Below are positions 34,403 through 43,776 of a stretch of 64,000 nucleotides of DNA, in pieces. The position numbers and the translations under genes were made by a program. Each line of letters begins with the position of its first letter. The stretch's first letter is position 1. This DNA is from Planococcus citri (lineage: Eukaryota > Arthropoda > Insecta > Hemiptera > Pseudococcidae): positions 14,744,559 through 14,808,558 of the forward strand of contig NC_088680.1 in assembly GCF_950023065.1 (NCBI RefSeq). The letters run 5' to 3'. Below the pieces are notes generated by a model. It was not told the DNA's origin. It searched no databases and worked only from the letters and a program-made list of their open reading frames with translations.

Positions 34403-36005
34403 TCTCCAAAGAAGGTGAAATTTGAATTTTCAAAAATTCGTCAAAAATCGAAAAATCAATTTGAAATTTTGGAAAGTCAGAATTTTTGTCATGGTTTACA
34501 GACCATGCTTTTTTCAAACTCGTGATTCCGTTCAAATCGGTAGAGAACACCTCAAGAGGTTCCTTCGATGAAATTATTTTAGATCTACTCGATAAAAAGA
34601 AAATTAATCGAAAATTGTTTTTTTGAAAGTTTTATTTTTTGAAATTCAAGCTTGATGAATGCTTGATATCTCAAAATCAACTTCAATGTATGTAGGTGTA
34701 GACAAGTTTTCAAAAAATTTGTGAAGGTCTGACATAATGCCAAAAGTTGAAAATGTCTTGTAATCGGATCATTTTCCTTGTTCTATGTTTTTCTCCAATG
34801 AGTATACACTCTTCGAAGTTGAATTAATACTGTAGAAGTTTATTTCAGTGCACTGCATTAACGCCAAAAAGGGGAATATTGAATTTGTTTTCGGATTTTG
34901 AAAAGGTTTCGTGTTGTTTTTGAGAGGTTTAAGTTTTAGTTCTGAGATATTTGACTCGAGTTGAGGGTTTGATTTTCATTCTGAAACGTTTTAATTTTGA
35001 TTTTGGACACCTAATTCAAATATCAATATAATTATGGAACAGCCGATGTGTTCAGATTCCAGAATTGGAAAATAGTGCATAGTATGTAAAAATTCGAAAG
35101 CTGAAATTTTGAAGAAAAAAAAGTTTGAAACTGCAACCAATCAGCAATCAGAATACAGAAAAAATCCATCTCTATTTCTGCGCTCTTTCGTGTGCAGTTG
35201 CTGCTGAAAAGATGAGGAGAATTGGAAAAATTGTTTTGAAAAGCTGAGAGAAGTCTCATTCCAATGCTAAAACCATTGAGAGGGCCGAAATTCTGGGTTT
35301 TGAAATTTTCGCAACAATAGGACATTTTTGATTATTTTTCATTCTTCTTGTTTACATTTTTGAAAAATCATATTTTGTTTTGATTTTCATTCTTCACCCC
35401 TTAGAAAAGTCTAAGCTTGAAAAATTATGTATTTTCATCTTCAAATCATATTTCAACCTCAATTGAAAAATTTCAATCAAGCCGATTCCGTAAGGGTAGA
35501 GATGTATACTGTATAGGTATACCTCAAAAAACTTTATTTTCTGAATTTCTGTACCTAACACTCCCCCTTGAAATTTTATAAAACAAGAATAAAGCCGTAT
35601 TAATAGCACATTTTAACATGTAGAATAAACCATTTTCTCCCAAGTAGAGGAATGTGAAAGTGAAAGGGGAAGGGTGTGCTAGATAAAAATGCGTGAATAA
35701 GTATGCTAGAGTTCTTTTAATTTAAAGTTTTTTAAAATCATAAATTTTCTGTTTTTTGGGATATCCATAACTATTCTGAAATTTCCGACACGACTTTTTG
35801 ATTTCTCCAGAACTTTTAAATTTCTCCAGAAGGCGTGATAATCGATTTTTACAGCTTAAAAACGAGTTGTAGCTTGCGTAGGTATTCTCGATTTGATTGA
35901 CGAGTTTATCCACATTTGAGCTGATTTCTAGACGCAGGTTTTCTCGACCAGCAGTTTTGGGTCGTCTAGGTATATTTTTCCATCAAATATGGTAAAAAAA
36001 CACAC
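34403..36005. repeat. Repeat-rich left flank of element 2 (R4 and others)
   Basis: 34925-35150 repeats 30580-30910. 35257-35400 (CATTGAGAGGGCCGAAATTC, then CATATTTTGTTTTGATTTTC) recurs near 44420-44570 and 46400-46530. 35755-35940 recurs near 45660-45770. A segment near 35880-35925 is the inverted complement of 43786-43835 on the other side of element 2. No gene is supported. Confidence 0.5.
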
Positions 36006-36009
36006 ATTG

Positions 36010-36396
36010 TATCGTAGTATATTTTAATTGACGTTTTTTAAATCAAGAAACGTAAATCGATTACGACATATAAAAACTTTATTTTTTATTTAATCATACG
36101 ACAACGATTTGCAGTATTAATTCTACAGAGTTAATACTAGAACTATCGAATACACGTCTACAAGTATAAAAATAAAGTAGTCATTATGACCAGATAGGTA
36201 TAAAAAATTACGGACGACTTTTCTAATCCATAGCTATAAGACGACAAAAATCACCCTCGCAGATCAGTATCTTTCACACCACCAGGCTAGGAAAGACAGG
36301 GAAAACGGGGTAAAAAGGATCGTAGGAGGAGACGTGATTCTATTGGTTAAAGGAAAAGAAAGAAGATAGAAATCGGACATCGGAACTGGAGGCAGG
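36010..36396 (-). repeat. 3' LTR of element 2, truncated at the U3 end
   Basis: This 387-bp stretch is identical to 43264-43650. Its upstream side (higher coordinates) breaks at 36396 into sequence unrelated to the 5' LTR, so the first 122 bp of U3 are missing. Confidence 0.85.
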
Positions 36397-36528
36397 CGGC
36401 ATAATCGAGGATAATTTTAACTGCAGGAAAAGGTCACTTTTGTTGATCATTTCTACAAGTTATAAGACAGAATCGAGAGGCGAGAACAGCTGCAATAAAT
36501 ATACCCCTATCAATTTCAACGAAATACC
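36397..36528 (-). other. 3' noncoding segment of element 2, no polypurine tract
   Basis: 132 bp separate the gag-pol stop from the truncated 3' LTR. No purine run of useful length adjoins the LTR on the - strand. The polypurine tract was probably lost in the same deletion that removed the start of U3. Confidence 0.55.
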
Positions 36529-39500
36529 TCATGGCGAGTTACCATTTATTACGGATAGGAGATACTCTTTTTGGAACCGTAACTCCGAAAGCTCTTTCTT
36601 TAAGGCATTAATATTATTCAGATCTATGGTGAAATTTCGAAGAATTTGATCATAGTCATGCCGAATACACTGGATCAACTTGAAACACTCATCACAGATG
36701 TTTGCAGCATTGTGACGAATATTTTTGGTGTGATTGAGGGATAGAGAGTTACAGGATGCGAGCATAGCAGTGGTTTGGGCAGTAGGTTTAGAAATAATGC
36801 TTGAAGACATTTGTAACGGATCTGATGGTTTATACATGATAAGTTCAGAAATATTGAGTTTAATAATTTGAGCAGAGTTGCACACATGCTGCAATAAATA
36901 GTGATTAATGCCTAAACGATTAATAACTTTGAAAGGACCATAATAACGAGGTGTTAATTTTTGACTCACTCCAGCCTCTTTATTTGACTGAGAGTGATTA
37001 CGAGCTAAAACGAGGTCACCAATTGAAAATTCAGTTACTTTTGGATGAGCTTTATTGTAAGCTACTTCCTCACGTAACTTATTGAGTCGAATACGAATGT
37101 TATTTAAAAGCACAAGGTGCTCTGCTGTCAAATTCGGGTCAGTGTTTTTAATAATTACTTCCAAATTAGCAATTATCTCGGAGTATTCGTTCTTAAAAGC
37201 GGCGATTGTAGCTAAAATGTGAGACTGGTTATTACCATAGCTATTTGCATGGCCCTTAATATGCAAAAAGCGTACAGATTGAAATTTTGGTACAAGACCA
37301 ATAATTTGAATGAAAAGATCTTTATTAGCCACTGGTTTTTTGTTGGTTTTTAACCAACTATTTTTTGTCCATTTAGGTACCTCAACATTAATGCACGTAA
37401 TTGCATAATTTGAGTCCGATAAAATCTGTACTTGATCAAGCTGAAAGCGATGTGCTTGATTAAGTGCTTCTAAGATAGCTAGTAATTCAACACGATTATT
37501 TGTTGTGAAAGGGGTATCAATACGAATTGCGCGATTAAACACGTAATAATCATGGATCCATACACTATAGCCTCCAACTGAAGTTTTGAGACCACTGCCC
37601 AAACAACTACCGTCAGTATAAATGTAAAAATACGAATCCTCAGAACGAAATTTTTGAACTTCAGAAATTTCTTCAGATGTAGGATTATAATTAGGAGTGG
37701 AAATCACGTCTTGATAATCGAGTAAAACAACAACAGGTTCCAAACTGTCCATGAGACGCCTACCTAAATCATTCGAGGATGGAAATTGGGGGCTCAAACC
37801 TATCTCCGAAAATGGTAATTTAGGGGAAGGTTGCTGGAGAATTTGGTTGGGAGACATTCCAGTAGCTCCTGGAGTATCATTGAGACAATTTTGAACGTCT
37901 TGAATGACGGATGCCCACTTCGTGTGTGCCAAAGTATAGGAGGAGGAGTCATTATCGTTTAAATATAGACGTAAACGATTACCTATTTCTCTCATCATTC
38001 GTTCAACTACTGAGGCTTTAGGATTATAAGGTGTTGTGCGAATATTTTTCAGATTGTTTACCTTACAAAAATCTGACCACTCTTTTGACGTAAATTGAGG
38101 GCCATTATCACTTTGAACATGAGTAATTTTATATTTCAACCTTGTTTCACAATCTCTAATAACATCTTTGAGACAACGAATGAAAGTTTTTGTTTTTGAG
38201 CTACAAATAGGTTTACACCAGATATGATGGTTGAAAGCATCATAGGCAACAAAAACTCCGATTACTTTTGACACGGAAGGGGGGAGGGGACCATAAAAAT
38301 CCACACTCAGGATATCACCATTGAAACGAGGTTTGACATTACTGTACATAGGTACGAGAGGGTGATTCGAAGATTTATTACTTTTACAGCCTAGACACTT
38401 AGATAGGCATTTTCGAATAGTTGCCTCCATTTGAGGCCAATAATAATAACACTTGCAGGTGAGAGCCACTTTTTCAGCACTGAAATGACCATAAAAACGA
38501 TGAACATAATTTATGATTTCAGCTCTCATACTTAGGGGTAGGTAATAGAGTCGACGATCATTTTCCTTCTTAAAAAGAATATCATTAACGAGTTCGTATT
38601 TGTGAGCATCTCTAAATTCATCACCTTTTTCAAGAATAAGTTTTTTGATCCTGAAAATCGAATCATCACGATCCTGATGAGTAGGCAAATTCGAGAACAT
38701 AACTTTGATAGATTCAGGTAATTTCGTCTTGAAATAATTGACCTGAGATAATTGTAAAAAATCACCAGTTAACGCTTCTTCAATTATACTAGGATCTTTA
38801 TTCACGTCAATGGGACCAAATTGCTGATAAAAAACCTTAGGTTCGGAAATCTCAAGTATATCGAAAGAAAGCAAGTAGTTTATAGGAAACGGAATAGCTG
38901 GAGTTTCATTAACAGTGCTGAGATTTTTGTTTTTCATTTCAATAAAATCAAAATTGAATTGATAAATTAACGTGATCCATTTTGAAATTTTATAGTGAAA
39001 AAGTGCGAGTTCAAAGGCATCTTTAAGAATACGTTCGTAAGATAGGGAGATTAGAATTTTGGCAGTACTTAAATAACGGTATAAATTTGAAAGAACTGTG
39101 TAAATCATATAAACTACGCGCTCATGCATAGTATAACGATGTTTTGACTCTGGAACAACTTTACTAAAATGGTATAAAACCTTTTTAGTGGGTGTCAGGT
39201 CAGTTTGAAAAAGTGTTGCATTAATGATATGATTTTCTGAGTCATAATCAACGAATAATTCAACAGGTAGGGAATAATCTGGAAAATGCAACATATTATT
39301 TTGCGCAAAAGCAATCTTGAGATTATCATAATGAGCCTGTAATTCATCAGTCCACTGCCCATTCCAACGAAGACCAATTAAATCATAGAAAGGTTTGAGA
39401 TAATTACGAATTTTGGGGATAAAACTTGAGTAATATTCCAAAGAGCCAGTCAACTGTTGTAATGCTTTAACACCTTTAGGAGCGAATTTTCCATTTTTGT

Positions 39501-42500
39501 CAGTATAAGTCTTTTCATACTTTTCAAAAAGATTTTTTCTCTGAGAATTCTTCCAAATTCCATCTTTGGACAAAATGAATCCTAAAAAATCGATTTTGGA
39601 TTGAAAAAGTTTCGTTTTTTCCAAATTTAACGTCATACCAGCCTTCAGAATTAATTCCAAAATTTTAACAATTTTGGCCAAATGTTCATCAAACGAATTA
39701 CTCGCAGTATACACGTCATCAACAAAGATAAAAAGATCATCGCCTAGAACAGATTCGAGTACTCTGTGCAAAATATCGATAAAAGCTCCAGGGCTGTTAG
39801 CATAACCAAAAGGAAGCACCGTGTAAGCCAACGTTTCACCATGCCAGTCAAAACTAAAATATTCATGCTGGGACTCGTCCATAGGTGCTTGATGGAAACC
39901 TTCATTAAAATCGAAAATTGAATGAAGAATTCGAGACACTTGCACTGACATTAAATCCTGAACAGGGGGAGGATCGCGGTGCCAAGGTTTAGAAATTTTA
40001 CTAATGCCTAAGGCATGAAGACATAAACAAACGACATTATTCTTTTTTAAAACAGGGCGAAGAGGATTTTTAAATTTGCTTTTCACTGGGCGAACTAAGC
40101 CTAAGCTCTTCAAACGTTTCACTTCGATATCAGTGAGCTCTTCCAATTTTTTAGGCACAGGATAACGTTTTGTTTCCCAAGCTAGAGTGGGCTCAATCTC
40201 AAATTTGACCGGGGGGCCATTATAACGACCTACACGCTTTTCAAAAACTTTTCGAAAAGGTTTTATAGCCTCGAAAGCTTTTTCGGCCTGTTCTTTAGTA
40301 ATATGACCATCATGGTGAGCTTCAAAAATTTTATCCTTCAACCGCTTTTGCAAGTCAAGGTCATCAGAGTCAACTTTCTCATCAATAGGTTGAAAATTAG
40401 ACACTCTAAAAATTCTGGTATTTTTCTCAACAAGTTCAGAAATCTTGAGAGAATCAGTAGGAATGTCCGTTTTAAGGACCACTTCAGAAATATTTTCATT
40501 AATTACAAACTTAGCAAGACCTGCTCCAAAATCTAGATTGGCACGATATTGCTTAAGACACTGAAGGCCTATCAATAAAGTTTGCTCCTGGTGAGGAATA
40601 ACACGACAAGGCAAGTGAAGATATTTTTTATCAGGTAATGTAAGGACAATATTAGCGATAAATGGAAGAAGTTCGACCTTAGTTCCATCAGCAAGCTCAG
40701 CAACTACTATTTCTGATGTATTAGCAATTCTCACTCGTGAACGATGGTTTACCATTAAAAAATTAAGAAGAGGTTGCGAAATAATATTAGACAAAGCGCC
40801 ACTATCGATTATAGGAGTAATCAATTTATCACCAATGTGAGCCTCAATACAACATTCTTTAACTTCTTTGAGGTGCCCACTTTCATCAGTAAATTGATGA
40901 GCGTTCACCTGAGGTTTTTTCCAGTGTTGAGCCAATGATACTTTCAAACTAGACGGATTTTTCGTTTTTTGGATACGTTTTTGGAGCACCAAAATTCGTT
41001 CCTTCAAAGAATTTTCGTAGCGAGAAATAAACGAGTTGGTTATCATATGGTAACCATTCAAGTCGAAATTAAAAAGGTTGGTTTTTATGGAAATCTCTTC
41101 AAATTTCAAATCTTCTATATTTTTTAAAACATTTTTACGTAAATCAATAAAATGATCGGACATATCAATTGAATGAATATTCGGCAATTGATCGATAACA
41201 CCTAATAAAGCTGAACGTAAAGAAATGTAATTAGACCATTCAACATCGGAGAATACAATAGGTAAAGGTAGCACAAAAAATACCTCGTCAATATTCTTTG
41301 CTACCTGGTCGAGGATACCTTTATAAGCCTCGATAAATTGAACTAGAGGCTGTCCAGATAGAAGATCGCTTGTACCAAACGAAAGTAAAAGTTTTTTAGG
41401 TTTTTTCCTTTCATCCTTACAGTGTGTAAATAAACAACTAGAAAGACAATGAGGGTAAACATCACCAAATTCATCTAGGGCATTGATCCCATTATAATTA
41501 TCTTGACAACGAAAAAGATCAGCTACTGGAAGATCGCCTACAGTGTTCATTCCATTAAATTGATATGCCAAAGTGCCGTCTGTATGCATACCAAATTCGG
41601 CAAAACGAAAATTTTCACGGCAACTGTCATGAAATTGCAAGATCGGTTTGATAGTACTGTCATCAGTAGCGAGCTGATTTTTAAAGCTACTTTTTGGAAA
41701 TTCATCGATTATCGGAAACTTAGCATTCTCAATGGGATTAGAAGTAGCTAAAATTTTCACTGTTTTAAGTGTAGTTTGAGTATAGGGAAAGGTAGTCTGA
41801 GTATTAGGAATTTTCGGGTCATTTTTCTGAACGTCACCAAAACGATTCAAAACAGGGGTACTCGAACTAATTTCAGACTGATGTGGCAGGTTGGATAGCA
41901 TTTTAGAAGCTTCCGCCGAACTTGTCTTATTTTCATGAAAATTATTTTTATTCTTTTTACTTTTAGGTAAAGAATCAGAATTCTGCTCACCAACCTGACC
42001 TGCATAATTAGTACTTGTAACTTTGCCAGTCGATTTTGGCTTCCAACCAATGTTCAATTCGACACAATGATCAATGGCACTGATCAGGCTCAATTTATCT
42101 TGAACAATAGGTTGTGTCAAAATTGAATGCCAAGAATAAGGTACTTTTTCTAAAATCGCCTTTAAAATATGGTGAAAAGACCACTGCTCAATAGAAATAG
42201 AATCGAATATATCCAAATATTCAAGGACTTTGAAATAAATTTCAGTGGCTTCGGAATTACGCCAATTTTCGGATCTAAAATTATCCAGACGCGCTTTTTG
42301 ACGTTCTGGATTCCAAAAAACTTTGATAAATTTATTCAGAGCATCAAAGATTGTAGAAATCGCACCAGATTCGCGAGTCCAACGAGGTGCTCGCGATTTC
42401 ACAGTAGCCAAAAATGTAGCAACGAATAATGAAGGATGTAAATTTTCTCGTTGTGCCGTTTGTAAAAAACTTTTGAAAAAACTCACTGGATCAATAGTAC

Positions 42501-43110
42501 TTTTATCATCATAGTGAGTGATGCTATCTCGAACACGATGCATCTGCTCACGTCTCTCAGATTCAGAAGGATACGTATAAGCAACAGGAATTTTTAAAAG
42601 GAGATCGATTACAGCTTGACCTGCTCGAGAAATCAAAACCGGCGAGTCAAAGTAGGTAGGATAATTTTGGCTATTACCTAAGTTAACACCATTATTACAA
42701 AAATTACCGCAATTTACACCATAGTTTGGAATTTGTTGACCATTTACTCCACCTTGCTGTTGATTTCCATTATGACCGAACGTAGCACCAAAATTCTGAC
42801 CGCCATTTATTCCATACCCATTAAATCCCGGAGGTGGATGATGAATTCCTGGAAATGGCTGCTGCGGTAGCTTATTCTCGAAACCAGGGGGTGGAGGGAG
42901 ATTGAAATTTTCACGTGTACGATTATGATGTGAGCTGACAGACGAAATTAATGAATTTTCACTCGTACTGGCTTTGGACAGGGTCTCGAACTTTGAATCA
43001 TCAGCCACGGCCAATTGCTCCAATTTTTCTTCAAGTTGTTGAAGCTTTAATCGAACTTCCTCGTTGGAACGTTGGAGCTCTTCGCGAATTAACTCACGAA
43101 TTTCATCCAT
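36529..43110 (-). CDS. gag-pol: Gag-Pol polyprotein of element 2 with extra domains
   Basis: 2193 residues in a single frame, so Gag and Pol need no frameshift. The order is: coiled coil (about 1-40); Pro/Gly/Asn-rich (70-160); Gag-like helical region (165-360) without a zinc knuckle; SGNH-hydrolase-like domain (488-705; Ser496 in HDS, Gly520, GTSD 579-582); aspartic protease (D769-S-G); RT (975-1190; D1067, FVDD 1129-1132); a degenerate RNase H keeping D1288 but with Val1332 at the glutamate position and no second aspartate; integrase finger (H1537, H1542, C1572, C1575) and core (D1604, D1668, E1703); a second RNase H (1826-1970; D1833, E1875, D1899); GPF module (2058-2060); C-terminal coiled coil. 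The start is the first ATG after the primer site. The 2193-residue single frame is long for a Ty3/gypsy Gag-Pol. Function in retrotransposition is inferred from the families. Confidence 0.9.
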   Translation of the reverse strand: MDEIRELIREELQRSNEEVRLKLQQLEEKLEQLAVADDSKFETLSKASTSENSLISSVSSHHNRTRENFNLPPPPGFENKLPQQPFPGIHHPPPGFNGYGINGGQNFGATFGHNGNQQQGGVNGQQIPNYGVNCGNFCNNGVNLGNSQNYPTYFDSPVLISRAGQAVIDLLLKIPVAYTYPSESERREQMHRVRDSITHYDDKSTIDPVSFFKSFLQTAQRENLHPSLFVATFLATVKSRAPRWTRESGAISTIFDALNKFIKVFWNPERQKARLDNFRSENWRNSEATEIYFKVLEYLDIFDSISIEQWSFHHILKAILEKVPYSWHSILTQPIVQDKLSLISAIDHCVELNIGWKPKSTGKVTSTNYAGQVGEQNSDSLPKSKKNKNNFHENKTSSAEASKMLSNLPHQSEISSSTPVLNRFGDVQKNDPKIPNTQTTFPYTQTTLKTVKILATSNPIENAKFPIIDEFPKSSFKNQLATDDSTIKPILQFHDSCRENFRFAEFGMHTDGTLAYQFNGMNTVGDLPVADLFRCQDNYNGINALDEFGDVYPHCLSSCLFTHCKDERKKPKKLLLSFGTSDLLSGQPLVQFIEAYKGILDQVAKNIDEVFFVLPLPIVFSDVEWSNYISLRSALLGVIDQLPNIHSIDMSDHFIDLRKNVLKNIEDLKFEEISIKTNLFNFDLNGYHMITNSFISRYENSLKERILVLQKRIQKTKNPSSLKVSLAQHWKKPQVNAHQFTDESGHLKEVKECCIEAHIGDKLITPIIDSGALSNIISQPLLNFLMVNHRSRVRIANTSEIVVAELADGTKVELLPFIANIVLTLPDKKYLHLPCRVIPHQEQTLLIGLQCLKQYRANLDFGAGLAKFVINENISEVVLKTDIPTDSLKISELVEKNTRIFRVSNFQPIDEKVDSDDLDLQKRLKDKIFEAHHDGHITKEQAEKAFEAIKPFRKVFEKRVGRYNGPPVKFEIEPTLAWETKRYPVPKKLEELTDIEVKRLKSLGLVRPVKSKFKNPLRPVLKKNNVVCLCLHALGISKISKPWHRDPPPVQDLMSVQVSRILHSIFDFNEGFHQAPMDESQHEYFSFDWHGETLAYTVLPFGYANSPGAFIDILHRVLESVLGDDLFIFVDDVYTASNSFDEHLAKIVKILELILKAGMTLNLEKTKLFQSKIDFLGFILSKDGIWKNSQRKNLFEKYEKTYTDKNGKFAPKGVKALQQLTGSLEYYSSFIPKIRNYLKPFYDLIGLRWNGQWTDELQAHYDNLKIAFAQNNMLHFPDYSLPVELFVDYDSENHIINATLFQTDLTPTKKVLYHFSKVVPESKHRYTMHERVVYMIYTVLSNLYRYLSTAKILISLSYERILKDAFELALFHYKISKWITLIYQFNFDFIEMKNKNLSTVNETPAIPFPINYLLSFDILEISEPKVFYQQFGPIDVNKDPSIIEEALTGDFLQLSQVNYFKTKLPESIKVMFSNLPTHQDRDDSIFRIKKLILEKGDEFRDAHKYELVNDILFKKENDRRLYYLPLSMRAEIINYVHRFYGHFSAEKVALTCKCYYYWPQMEATIRKCLSKCLGCKSNKSSNHPLVPMYSNVKPRFNGDILSVDFYGPLPPSVSKVIGVFVAYDAFNHHIWCKPICSSKTKTFIRCLKDVIRDCETRLKYKITHVQSDNGPQFTSKEWSDFCKVNNLKNIRTTPYNPKASVVERMMREIGNRLRLYLNDNDSSSYTLAHTKWASVIQDVQNCLNDTPGATGMSPNQILQQPSPKLPFSEIGLSPQFPSSNDLGRRLMDSLEPVVVLLDYQDVISTPNYNPTSEEISEVQKFRSEDSYFYIYTDGSCLGSGLKTSVGGYSVWIHDYYVFNRAIRIDTPFTTNNRVELLAILEALNQAHRFQLDQVQILSDSNYAITCINVEVPKWTKNSWLKTNKKPVANKDLFIQIIGLVPKFQSVRFLHIKGHANSYGNNQSHILATIAAFKNEYSEIIANLEVIIKNTDPNLTAEHLVLLNNIRIRLNKLREEVAYNKAHPKVTEFSIGDLVLARNHSQSNKEAGVSQKLTPRYYGPFKVINRLGINHYLLQHVCNSAQIIKLNISELIMYKPSDPLQMSSSIISKPTAQTTAMLASCNSLSLNHTKNIRHNAANICDECFKLIQCIRHDYDQILRNFTIDLNNINALKKELSELRFQKEYLLSVINGNSP
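37201..37635 (-). other. Second RNase HI domain within Gag-Pol of element 2
   Basis: Residues about 1826-1970 resemble cellular RNase HI: YTDGSC (D1833), NNRVELLAIL (E1875), LSDSNYAI (D1899), a W..NSW.....KPVANKDL helix block typical of RNase H1, and HIKGHANSYGN. The last catalytic aspartate (GNxxAD) is replaced by H1964 (GNNQSH). The domain sits after the integrase core and before the GPF module, so it interrupts the usual integrase layout. Confidence 0.85.
40996..41649 (-). other. SGNH-hydrolase-like domain within Gag-Pol of element 2
   Basis: Residues about 488-705 follow the SGNH/GDSL block order. Block I is ILQFHDSC (Ser496), block II is QFNGMNTVGDL (Gly520), block III is LLLSFGTSDLL (Asn replaced by Ser581), and the end is FDLNGYHMI, where a D..H pair would be expected just upstream or overlapping (D683, H688 are candidates). 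Spacing between blocks fits the fold. Catalysis is uncertain because block III and the Asp-His dyad are altered. Confidence in the fold assignment is moderate. Confidence 0.55.
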
Positions 43111-43240
43111 ATTAGATGACTCGAATTGAAACTCGAATTAATCAATTGTGACACAGTTGAAAAATTTTTAAAAAATTTTTGAACTTCGATATTTGAATAG
43201 TTTTCAGTTTTTGAACACGAAATACGCGAAAAGCGGACGT

Positions 43241-43259
43241 GTCCCACGCTTGGGCGCCA
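43241..43259 (-). other. Primer-binding site, tRNA-Lys-like
   Basis: Four bases after the 5' LTR the - strand reads TGGCGCCCAAGCGTGGGAC. The first ten bases match the Lys-type primer site TGGCGCCCAACGTGGGGC exactly; the remainder fits with one inserted G. Confidence 0.65.
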
Positions 43260-43263
43260 AAAA

Positions 43264-43772
43264 TATCGTAGTATATTTTAATTGACGTTTTTTAAATCAA
43301 GAAACGTAAATCGATTACGACATATAAAAACTTTATTTTTTATTTAATCATACGACAACGATTTGCAGTATTAATTCTACAGAGTTAATACTAGAACTAT
43401 CGAATACACGTCTACAAGTATAAAAATAAAGTAGTCATTATGACCAGATAGGTATAAAAAATTACGGACGACTTTTCTAATCCATAGCTATAAGACGACA
43501 AAAATCACCCTCGCAGATCAGTATCTTTCACACCACCAGGCTAGGAAAGACAGGGAAAACGGGGTAAAAAGGATCGTAGGAGGAGACGTGATTCTATTGG
43601 TTAAAGGAAAAGAAAGAAGATAGAAATCGGACATCGGAACTGGAGGCAGGATACAAAGACGTCGGGAGTGAAAGATAGCGAGCGGCGAGGGGGGAAGGGA
43701 AAAAGATCGTTACCCAAAAGAGCATTCATATACGTAGGTATATGAAATCGAAATCTCAAATATACGGTTACA
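43264..43772 (-). repeat. 5' LTR of element 2
   Basis: On the - strand the LTR begins TGTAACCGTATATTTGAG and ends TACGATA, so it lacks the usual CA end. 43264-43650 matches the other LTR base for base. 43651-43772 has no counterpart there; its inclusion rests on the TGT start and the ATTG duplication immediately beyond. AATAAA signals lie near 43328-43345 on the - strand. Confidence 0.75.
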
Positions 43773-43776
43773 ATTG

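Larger units (their letters stand above)
36006..43776 (-). mobile_element. Young Ty3/gypsy-type retrotransposon (element 2) with SGNH-like and extra RNase H domains
   Basis: The insertion occupies 36010-43772 on the - strand between ATTG target duplications (36006-36009 and 43773-43776). The 5' LTR is 43264-43772, beginning TGTAAC and ending CGATA. The 3' LTR is seen only as 36010-36396, identical to 43264-43650 over 387 bp, and lacks the first 122 bp of U3. A tRNA-Lys-like primer site follows the 5' LTR. One 2193-codon Gag-Pol frame fills the interior, with no envelope. Identical LTRs and an open frame indicate very recent insertion. The missing U3 start and polypurine tract suggest a later deletion beside the 3' LTR. 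The target length and PR-RT-RNase H-IN core order fit Ty3/gypsy, but RT is divergent. Confidence 0.88.
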
